Shown here one piece after another: positions 11,201-23,200 of a stretch of 64,000 nucleotides of DNA. Every line of letters begins with the position of its first letter. The first letter of the stretch is position 1. This stretch comes from Actinernus sp. WN-2022 (lineage: Eukaryota > Cnidaria > Anthozoa > Actiniaria > Actinernidae): assembly GCA_030867875.1 (NCBI GenBank), contig JAOWCC010001501.1, forward strand, positions 16,955,524 to 17,019,523, read 5' to 3'. Under the pieces are notes generated by a model. The model was given only the letters and a program-made list of their open reading frames with translations, was not told the origin of the DNA and searched no databases. The position numbers and the translations under genes were made by a program.

Positions 11201-14200
11201 TATGTTCTCATACTTCAGAATTTTTGAAATCATCAAGTCTACTGTGTCTTTCTACTGTCTACAACGAGGCCGCATTCTATTGTCTACAACGATAGAATAA
11301 CACGTTAGTTTGTTCACACCGCCGAGCAAAATATCTATCCGGCAGTATGCCAAACAATGATCAAGTGGTACAGAACATTTGAATCAGGTTGGCCATAGAA
11401 AAACATAATGTGTCGCAGTTTACTGGGAAGAGTAGTACAGGGTTCCCTCGGTCAGGGAAAAGTCAGGGAAAAACAATTTTTTTCAAGGTCAGGGAAAAGT
11501 CAGGGACTTTAGTATTTGGTCAGGGAAATCCCAAATTTCAATAAAAAGTCAGTGAAAAGTCAGGGAATTTTTATTTTCAGGCTTCACATACCTATTTTTT
11601 GGGCTGTTTTGTTCAATGTCGTCGTCCCAAAATAGCGATTGAATATTTGTAAAAAAAATACGAGCATGCGCTGGAGGTCAGTGAAAAATGCTTCTTGGTC
11701 AGTGAAAAGTCAGTGAAATGTCAGGGAATTTTTTCCAGCAAATGTGTGGGAACCCTGTGGTAACTGCGATTACTGAAGCAATGCAGAAGGGACCCCTGCA
11801 AGACCAGTGAGGCACCCCGCATCACATCTCGAGTGGGGAAGATTGTCTCGAGGTTAATTTTGCTTAAATTCCACTTTGCCATAATTAAAAGTAGATACGT
11901 ATCCACTTAATTTTAGGAATGTTTGAATTTTTGCTTGGGTATTCTGTAGTTAATCCTAATTGACCATATATATTTTCCATAGTATTGGTCCTGTAGTTTA
12001 AAATGTCTTATTAGCACTACAAGTGACGTCCAATACAAGCATCTCTACCACAAGAGATCCGTTAAAACTGTGCCTCACTTATAACAGCGTTGTGTGGTCC
12101 TGTGCTCCCAAAAGTTGATTACATTAGGAAGGGTGCACTGTATGTATTAAATGTCTTGGTGTTTTGGAACTTAGACCGAGGAGCACTACCAGATTTGGAC
12201 GCAGAGGAAGGTTACAAGGAAAAGATCAGGCAAATTGTCAACGAACGCGACCTATTTTTGTAAGTATCGATAAAAGTCATGCTTTTACAGTTATCTGTTT
12301 CAGACCTGAGCACTTTTTCTGGCCATGTAGAGATCGCAACGGTCAAACGCATGGACACCGGTTGGGCGATCGCAATGAAGACAAATGCTTGACCCTATTG
12401 CAGAAACTGTTAAATCCGCGCTAATTTACTGATTTTCGATTCCCGCTCAAAACTATGCGCTGTTAAAACACGGCTTTCTTCTCTCGCTATAGCTGTGCAT
12501 TGTGAAATTACCGCTATATTTCCCTGCAGATTCTCTCGTTATAGCTGTGCATTGTCTAATTACCGCCATATTTCCCTGCAGATTCTCTCGCTATAGCTGT
12601 GCATTGTCTAATTACCGCTATATTTCCCTGCAGATTCTGTCGCTATAGCTGTGCATTGTCTAATTACCGCTATATTTCCCTGCAGATTCTGTCGCTATAG
12701 CTGTGCATTGTCTAATTACCGCTATATTTCCCTGCAGATTCTCTCGCTATAGCTGTGCATTGTCTAATTACCGCTATATTTCCCTGCAGATTCTCTCGCT
12801 ATAGCTGTGCATTGTCTAATTACCGCTATATTTCCCTGCAGATTCTGTCGCTATAGCTGTGCATTGTCTAATTACCGCTATATTTCCCTGCAGATTCTCT
12901 CGCTATAGCTGTGCATTGTCTAATTACCGCTATATTTCCCTGCAGATTCTCTCGCTATAGCTGTGCATTGTCTAATTACCGCTATAGTTCCCTGCAGATT
13001 GTGCAAGCGGTTAATTCCCCGACCAATCCAAAGAAAGAAGGTGTTAGATAAGAACTCTGTGCAGCTTAGTTCTCGGTTAATCCCCGCTATGTCGCGGGGC
13101 CGGGGGACAGCGGTTTCAATTGACTGGTGCACTACTCTTACTCAATACAGACACAGCCAAATAGAGAAGCTCAGCAAAGAAGATATTTCGCCTGAAGAAC
13201 TAGTAAACCTCAGGGACATTGTCCCTCGAATGATGACTTCACAAGGGTCCCACCCGCAAGTGCCACGCAGCCCAGGGGCCGAGCTGGTGTCTCAGTTGAT
13301 GTCCCAAAGAGACGGGTCGCCATCTTTGCAAACTGATGGAGGTATTTGTCGTACTCTGTGTATATTTTGTGTAGCAAAATTAGTTATTGTGATCATTCTT
13401 GAATATTTAAAAATATATAATATTCTCGGGTTGGTATTTTAAAGAAACGGTTCACGTTGGTTTGTTGCCCAGCAAAAGTATGTTATTTTGGCGTGCGTTT
13501 GTCCTCTTATAGATGCACAAATGACGTCACAACGTCACGAGAACAAAATAAGTACGTCACGAGACGCAGTCGAGTAGCTTGACTGTTCTTGTCATGTTTT
13601 GACGCCATCTGTGTATCTATAAGAGGACAAGACAGACGCACGATAATGTCTGTTTCATACAATAAAACGTGACGTCATTTGGGCATCTTCATTGCCTGAG
13701 GAAATCAGACGCCTCTCTTCCCATGATTCATCGCGCTCTGCGCTCACCCCAGGTACTTCGCTCCGCGATTTTCAGATTCCTGGGGACGAAGCAGCCACTT
13801 CCCAGAGAGAGACGTCTGAGATTGGAGCCGTAAAATTCCATACTGATGACGTAACGCTACCAAGATCCTGGTAGTGATTCTGATTGGTTGAATATTAGAT
13901 CACGTTATGAATAAATCATTATTGTTGCACGCGATGATCACCGAAACAACTACCTGGACTTCATGCACAATACATCAACAGATCTCCTAATATTCCGTGA
14001 TACAGCGTGAATCGATCTTGGAATTGAACTTATGAAAGAAGCGAAATCCCTGGCGAATAGGTTGGACCTATTACATTACTGGGCAATGTCAGTGTAGTTT
14101 ATCAGCGGTTAGCGTGAGAAAACTGCCGCCTCTCATCGCTACGCTCTAGCTCGCTGACCCCATCCTCAGGAGATTCAGTTATCTGAAACTTTTCACACAA

Positions 14201-17200
14201 AACATAATAGTTCTTGCTAAGTTTCTTCTTGATAAAGAGCGTGTTGAACAATATTCGTGCGTACACGTGCGTACTATCTCGTGGAGAGAGGCGTCTGATT
14301 TCCTCAGGCTAGAATCAGAGTGAGAATCTACATATCAGAGCACGTGTTTAAAACTTGTATATCTGTGTACTTAATTGTATAGTATATACTTTACGATTCA
14401 CCTTGCTGCTCTTCATTTGTATACTAAACTCTAGATTCGGATACATCTTTTCTCAAATATTTATAACCATTTTCACACACACACTCCACCCCATTTCACC
14501 ATTTCTTTGCACCAGACCCTCAAGAACACGAGCCCATAGTGGATGAGAGTATCGTACGAGAGGTGGTCGAGCTAAGCCAGCACACACTATCACAGAAACT
14601 GGGTAAGAAAGATTCATTTCATCTCGTAGATCTTAAATACTCATTCGTATGCGTCTAGTCACAGATAAATGCCAGCCATCAAGGTTGGAAATCGCAGTTT
14701 TAATTTTCTAAAAGTATGAAATAATTCAGGCCAAACTTTAGACATATCGTAACGATACAGTAGAGCAGATTTCATATAAATAGGAAAGAAATACAGCAAG
14801 AGAGTAGCTGTACTGTAACAGTACTGTAGCTCTGTAATTTGATTGGATGAGAAGGCAGAAACAATGGGAAAGCCATTTCAATGTCACGGCATGCCGTACG
14901 GTAACTGTGTTGTAGAGGCGATTTGGTATGACTGGGCAAACTACGGCAATGACGGCAGGGTTACTGTAGTACATGCCGTGACATTGAAGTGGTGTTCATA
15001 TTGTTTTTGTCCTTCTCAGCTGATCAATCCAATCAAATTACAGAATTGCCAGTAAGTGACAGTACAATATCGGACTACGAACATGCCGTATTTGTGTTCC
15101 ACTCATACGAAATCCGATCTAGTAGCTAGACAGTTCTACTGGTTCAAACGGTGTGAACAGAAATACGGCTTGACTGTAGTGGTATAAGTGCATAGTAACT
15201 CTGCAGTTTGAGTGGAGCAAAATTGAGTGCATTTGATGAAGGTAACCCTAGTGCTAGGACCAACGCACAGCAGCATTGCTGTCCATATGCAAAACAGTAT
15301 CGAGGGATTACAAAACAATGACTGAAGATAGCCGTATGCAAAACAGTCTCGTGGGATTTGAATACAATGAAGTGCATGCTAGTGTCAAGCCTCCCTTCGT
15401 GTAAATAGGTCCTATAGATGTGATGTTTAGCAACAAGCCGTACAACAAGGCAGAATTACACTAGGACCGTTGGTGCTAAAATAATGTCCTGTTAAACAAA
15501 TATCGTATTCCCACATCTGTAAATCAACGTTTTATTTTAGGAAGTCCAGTGGACATGGAAATGGTGGAAATTCTCGCTAGCCTTGCAGATGATGGAGATC
15601 TATCGCAAAGTAGGCTGACAGACCAAGGTAAAGTACTGTCGGTGGGACTCTGCTGCAAGTCCTAACGCTACAGGCGGAGGGACTTTTACAGATCCTCCCA
15701 AGGCTCGAGGGGAAATTTAATCACTAATTTCCCGAAATGTCATGCTATTGCTTTAATACCATTATCACTAAGGAACGAAAAAATTTCTGAGAAGTTCTGC
15801 CTAAACTCTAAACACGTCACAGTTGAGTTGCTTTCGAAAATGTTTTGTTATTACGCTTCATTGAGCGCCATTGATTACCTATTTTATGACTTTAAGAAGG
15901 TTCTTCTCTTCATTTCTCAAACTCGCACCTTCCATGTGGGATACTTAAAACCATAAACGTGACATAATTAAACTCCATGCGACACTCCATGCATGCTCTT
16001 TGAACATAATTACATTGTATTTTACTGTTATTCTCCTCACAAGCAACACGCTTGTCCCCAGGGGAAGCCAGGGTTATTCAGGGTACACGCATTACGTCAT
16101 AACCCGGCGTGCCAAGGGACAGTCCAATGTTCCCTCATCAGCGTGCATGCCCATATAATTTTCCCTCTTGCATGTCAATGAGGGAAAATTAGAACAAGTA
16201 TGCGGGAATGAGGGAATTTAGAGATTAAATGTCCCTGAACAAACAAAGAAAACCGTAGTGATCATGGTATTACTACTGATAACTGCCGGATTAGAATAAG
16301 TTCTAAATATCTGTGTTCATTGGCCATGCTCATATCTCCATGATGAATAAAGCAAATGCTGTTGTTGTGATCGATGCCATTGTTGAGCAAAGTTGTATAG
16401 CCAGCCCTCTTAATTGGCCCACCTGTACGGCCTATCATCTGTTTTAGTAACAGTTAGACTGCAAGCTCATGGTTTCTATTAGCTGATAGCTGGCGAGGGG
16501 CACAGCCCCGAGTCAATTATCAAAGTCGATAAAAACCAAAAGCCTAACAAAAAGTCTAATTGTTTAGTATAAGCAAGCTACAGTTATTTCCAACTAGCTG
16601 TCTACTTGTATATGGAGAAAACCTGTGAAAAACGTTGGAAAATGAGAATTTTTCTAGGTTATTTTTGTCTATTCGCACTCATTGTCGAAAGTTGCTGTCT
16701 ATCGATCGATAGACGGTGTGTGAGTAGCCAATCAGATGACGAGTTTGCCGATTGTCGGTGGCTTGGTTATGCTAAATCCGAAAAGACGTCTTTGCAAAGC
16801 TGCAACTCAGGTTTTCAGTTCTTTCAAGACCCTGTAATTTGGGTCTGTGAAGTTTGGAATTCTATCGAAGTCAAACCATTCTGTACCTCTTCATAAATAC
16901 CCTTCCCGTATAGCCATGATTATACTCTGGAAATGAGGTGATGAGTGAATATGTGATTCTCTATGTAATTAAGGAATCCACAGTCTTGTTGCTATCATCA
17001 CATTCCCATGTTATCTCAATACGTATTCTTTCCGCCAATTCTTGCAGACTATACAGATGACGATGAGCGAGGTGAAGAAGAGGAGCAAGCAGCACAAGTA
17101 GAGGAAGAAGAAGAGTCGATCATCATGTCTCAACAAGTCTGGGAAGACACGGATCGGCAGTGGAATGGGTCTGGGGAACAGGGTGGAAATGGCAACCAAG

Positions 17201-20200
17201 ATGAGGCTGTGTCATCGTCGTTCAGGTAAAAGACCATCACACTGGTCGAACAGGACATCACCTTACCATTTGGCAACTCACAAAACGTGATCTGGTTGAA
17301 TGAGTTTATGATTGGGAAGTCTATCCACAACAACTAAATTGTTATTAATTTCCTACAGATTTTCCCAGTTTGATGTCGAAGGCTTGGAAGACGCGTGGGC
17401 TGGATCTTTCCTTGGTGATGATACGATACCACAAGTAGATGGAGCTAACGATGACGATCAAGATGGCCAGCAGAATATGTCAGCTTCTTCATCGCGTTCA
17501 AGAAGACCAAGCGTCATGATGAGAAAGGAATTGGAGAACGTGTCTCGAGATAGTGTAGGACAAGGCAGGTTGTCACCCAAACGTTTAGAATTACCAAATG
17601 AACCTTTCCAACGAAGCAAAGGGACCTCTTCTGGAACCTCGCGGACCATTCGACGACTTGGGATGTCTACAGTGAGAATTCATAAAAGTCGAAAGGAAGA
17701 AGATAAAACTTACACGGCGAAAAACAGCAGTGATAGTCAGAGAGGCATCACTGAAGAAAATCACAGCAACATTCAAGGCTTTCCTAAGGAGTCGAGGTTT
17801 TCTAGAATGGAATCTATCTGTGACGAAGCAAAATTTAGGACATCCGTTGAGGAAGGGGTGTGTGGCAGCCCACAGTTTAGTCTTCAGTTAAGTGAGTCGA
17901 GTGGTTCCGATGGGGAAGAAGAAGACTCTGAACAAGATATAAGACAAACGAAGTGTCCACAAAATGAAGTAGGGAAGCAAGTGATGAAGATGAGCTGCAA
18001 ACGCAAAGGGTGGACAGAGCAAACGCCGAATATAGTAAAGAGCGAAGGAAATGTGGAGAGTACGAACTTAAAAATTAAGGATAAAGATGATAATAGGAAA
18101 GAAACGGATGAAGAAATATGCTTAACAAAAGGACAGATTTTCAAACAAGGAAACCGTTTCAACCCTGATGATGGCCATCAAAAGGTAACTGAACACCTTG
18201 ATCCAAAACGTGAGAAAGAAGGGAAGCCCTATAAAGAGATAAAAGCTTTAGTTTTTGCCAAGTTTAGGAAACAAGACCAGGGAGGTGAAGCTAAAGAGAA
18301 ACATAGGTCGACCAGGAAGAACGGGAACGCTACAAAAGGTGTTCGACAAAAGTCCGAAAAAAATAAATTTAGAAAGGGTAAGGAACTGATGCAGAGTGGA
18401 AAATCAATAAAAACTCTGAAGAGTCATTCAAAACTTCCAACCAAACGAACGGCTTGTTTGGCATCAACTGAAAATAAGGAAGATGACTCAAGAGAAAAGC
18501 GTTCGAACGATACATCTTCCGACAGTCGGATGAGTGGAATAGATGTACAGGATTCTGTAATAGTTCGTAATAGGAAATGTTACGCAAGCACTGTTACCAA
18601 GAAGATTCAGAAACCTTTGAATTTACATACCCTGTCAGTTGAAGACGATTCGCTTGCGAAATCTGACACGGTCGTTAGAAAGGCTTCCTCAAGAGTTCAG
18701 GTTTCCTTATCACATCGTCCGTCGGAATTTCGGAATACGACTAACCTTAGGAAGCGAAAACTTTCTTCATTAGAATCAAATTCAAATAAAGCGGAAGTAT
18801 TGACGGAGGTAACGGTGCTTCAGAGTAGTGAGTCTATGCAGCACAGTTGTAGACCAGGTCAAACGAAACTCGGAGAGCTTAAGGTTGTTATCAGCGACGT
18901 CTCGTTCTCGACTGAGCTGAGAGAGACGTACTCAACAGCCAGGATTCGTTTAAAACGATGCCGGCTAGATGACAAGGGAGCAATAAATAGAATTCAGAAT
19001 TCCACTTCTAAGGAGAACCATGCAAAGCCAATTCCTTCTTCAGTACTTCTGTCCACAAGAAAAAAGACACCTTCGACTCCAAAGAAGTCTCCCCGAAAAG
19101 CCGCTACACGATCTAAACGATATGGCGTCTTGGATGTTGTTATCCAAAAATCACCGCCAAAAACACCAACTACATTAAGGTCGGCGCACAGTCAAATCTC
19201 AAGTCAAATGTCACTTCGAGAAAGTGGCTTATATTCGAGGGATGACATTTCTGTTCTTACTCCAGCCCGCGAGATGCCAAACATTATTAGCCCATGCTCT
19301 CTGGGAGTAGATATGGAAAGTATTTCTGATTGTGGAGCGCGCCCTAGTGTTAGTATTCCCGAGAGTAGGGGTGTGGGGAAGAGAGCAGGACAAAGGCGGA
19401 TAAATGTTGAACAGGGATTGACTTGTAAACCAATGCAGGGTAAATTCTTTAGTGCAAAAACCGAACAGAAAGAATCTGTCAACCGCTTTGAAGGGAAATC
19501 TAATCTCGCCAGAGGAGCAGTAAGTCAACAAAAAGGGTTTGATTCTTCCGATCTGCGGAGTGTGGAAGTTGAAGGACCCTGCTCTCAAGACTCTGTGGTA
19601 TTACTCCCACCAGATACACGTAGTAGAGTGGAAGAGATGGGTGATAATAACAAGCAACAGAAAGAAATCATTCCTGAATTACCTGAAGACAGGGAGAAAG
19701 GAAAACGAAAACGACTGAATCAGGTAGAAGAAGATTCTACTCGTACGGTAGCCAACCTCAGTAGAGAATCCAAGAGACCTCGATTATCACTGAAGTTAAA
19801 ATACAAACCAAATGAATCAAAACAGTTGCAGAGGATTCTAGAAAGAGAAAACTTCACAGCAAAACAATCGAGGCATCCATCTACAGTCACTGTTGACGGG
19901 CATGTACTTGGGCGTTCAATGGAGCACAAGGCCCAAACATTGGACGGAAAATTTGATTCTGAAATTGAACTATACGATAAAGAACCGTGTGGAGTTTCGG
20001 AAAGCAAAACGGATACTGCAGCATGTGCCAACAACGAACGAGAGCAGGCCGATGTTACTGCTTCCAGACAGAACGATATCAGTCCAGCTATTATGACCGA
20101 TGCTTGTGACTCGAAGGAAAGTATGTGTACCCCTAATGACGCCACAACCGGTAGCCAAACGAACATGACTGTCAGTATTGGTAACAGTTTAAAGACTAGA

Positions 20201-23200
20201 AGTTCAAAATGTTCTGGTGAGATAACAGGAAATGACGTCATGCTCGATGACGTCATATGTGATGATGTCATCACTTGCATTCCATCGAGTCCTGTCGAGT
20301 ATAATGTGGGAGGCACCGTACAGGAAACCAACACTGAAAGTCAGCAACTATCTGAAAGTGATGCTGCGAGGACACTTGGTGAATTCCTTGATACGACGAA
20401 CCCTTGCTCTGAATCTTTGCGTTTCTCGAGGTCTTTCCCTGGAGAAACTAGTGAAGAAAACAACCTTTTTGCTAGTGCGTTATACACTATGTCATATATG
20501 TCACCCATTGATACTGATAAAATACCAAATTCTCCTCCATTTCCTTATTCTCCAAATGCTGTTGAAAACAGTGATCGTGACAACGTTGTAATTGACTCTG
20601 CAGATGAAAATGTCCAAGTTAGGTTGGGAGAACTTGGTAAAGATACTTCGAGTAAAGGGGAGTCACTACATGAAGATGAATTACGCATGTTTGACATTCG
20701 TCAAAATAGCCCCATTATCTCTGGCCATTTGGTTGGACAATTTTCTGAGGTTGAAAATTCAGTCGTCTCATTATCTATTCCAGAAGAAGATATCTTGAGA
20801 CCTCGCCCTAATGTAGGGGAGACGCAATCTGATTCTGACGAAAACAGTGCAAATTACAACGACCAAAATTCACCAGAAGTTTGGAGCACAGATACTTGTA
20901 AAAATGAGAATATAATATTGCAAGAGGAGAGCAAGAAGAAGGACCAAACCTTGTCTTCGAGTTCAGTGACTCCTTTGAGTCAAATGAGAATTCAAAAAGA
21001 GGTAGTTTCTTCACAATTCTGTTCTGTATCTGAAGAAAATACTCATACAAGTCAACGGCCATGCTCACAAGGGAATTGTGAGTCAGTTTATTTTCTTGAA
21101 GACAAAATGGAAGTGAGAAAATCAGAACGAGTGTCTCGGAAATCCGCTATGAAGGGTGGGACAGAAATCGTCTCTGGTAAACAACAGGGTATTATCGTTG
21201 AAGGGAATGTTGAGGCCAAAGAAGGTGAATCTTTATCGGAAGCCGTCGAAAACTCATTTTCTGATCGCCATGCGGAACTTTCGGAAGAGGAGTGTGAAAA
21301 AGAGACGATTGAACAAGGTGTAACCATAGCAGATTCAATATCCTCTTGTGAAGAATATTCCGTCTTATCTTCAGTTGAAATGCTTTCTAAAGTGAGCTCT
21401 GACAAATCTGTAATCGAGGGTAGTTCAGAAGGAGGCTCTAGTCAAAATCTAATGCATAGCTCAAGCAGGCGTATGGGTATGGGGCTAGTGGAAATGGAGG
21501 CTACTGAACAGTCGAAATCAAACTTAAAAGATGTCAAGTTCCCAATGGGTAAGGCAGATCGTGTAACCAGTGCTGATGAGAAGAATGTTGTCCTTATTCC
21601 CGCAAAGGCAGCTCCTTCATCCAAGGAATTACTAAAAACTCTAAGTCATCATGGAATACCTCAGTGTCGGCACCAAAAGCCATTCTGTAGTAACCCGGAT
21701 GATATCCCAGAAATCCCCAGGTTAGAAAAACGTTTCTTTATTGTATAGAGTTAGTAACCCGTATGATATCCCAGAAATCCCCAGGTTAGAGAAACGTTTC
21801 TTTCTTGTGTAGAGTTAGTAACCCGGATGATATCCCAGAAATCCCCATGCTAGATAAACGTTTCATTATTGTATTGAGTTAGTGCCCTAGATGCTATCTT
21901 AGAAATCTTCAGGTTAGAGAAACGTTTCTTTATTGTATAGAATTAGTAACCCGGATGATATCCCAGAAATCCCCAGGTTAGATAAACGCTTCTTTATTGT
22001 ATAGAGTTAGTGCCCCAGATGATATCTTAGAAATCTTCAGGCTAGAGAAATGTTTCTTTATTGTATAGAGTTAGTAACCCGGATGATATCCCAGAAATCC
22101 CCAAGTTAGAGAAACGCTTCTTTATTATATAGAGTTGCTTACTCGTATTGTCTCTTAGATAGAATACTGCGGAGATACTTATGTTCGTGTTGCTAGAAAA
22201 TCATCCTTGACCAGGTTTCTTAATGATTCTATTGTCATTTCATGTTTATTTATGTGTCTGTTCCCAATTATAAAGTAAAGTAAAGCAAAGCAACTTTATC
22301 TAACGTCGGTAACTCGTGACAGTTTGGTGAGACTGATAAACTTGAGGCGGATGTGGGACCTACCATTTTACGTCTTTATCCGAGAATACGTGAAGGTCTA
22401 ATCATTTGCAGTTCGAGGACGAGATTGTTTCACAAAGGCAGAACTTTCTACTCAGTTATTTAAGACCTCGAGTGTTGGTCCGGCCGGAGTTTGAACCTGT
22501 GACCTCCCGCACGACAAACCGAAGCTTAAAGTGCCTATGAACAATTTTTTTTTATTGTAGGTATCAATTCTACATCAAGTGAATAGTAGAATGGTACAAT
22601 ATATTCTGGTTTGAATGCTGTGCCAATGACTTATATGGGTTTTAATTTTCGAAATGCTAATTACATGACGTCAAGGGAGGCATCTATTATTATACATTTT
22701 TTTTGTTACAATTAAACAAAATTTTCAAATCATCAGTGTTATACCCATGGTTGAAATAAAATGATGTTGGAAGTTTGTTTCCTATATCAGCAGAGACGCC
22801 CATTCACAACCACTAAGAAATGATTGCAAATACCTCCCCTGACGTCATGTAATTAGCATTTTGGATATTAAAACTACCTTAACTCGGCGGCACGGCATTC
22901 AACACAACATATACTTTACCATTCTACTATTTACTTGATTTAGAATTGATATCTAAAATAAAGAAAATTAGGTTCATGAGCACTTTAACCACTGAGCTAA
23001 TCAGGAGGCGAATTATAGTGATAATCACACTGATAATCGTGATCGTATTCATAGAGCGCATGTAAAACCAAAACCAAAGTAATTACAGAGCCAATCATGG
23101 CAGCAAGTAAAAACGCAATGAGCCAATCACGAACAAGTAAAAACGCAATGAGCCAATCACGAACAAGTAAAAACGCAATGAGCCAATCACAGGAGCAAGT

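Noticed and set aside
12478..12997. Possible CRISPR array
   Set aside because: Units are contiguous with no unique spacers, and the context is a eukaryotic intron. The same holds for the other tandem arrays.
19720..20334. 204-codon antisense ORF in exon 10
   Set aside because: A shadow of the real REV3L frame; no domain and no independent support.
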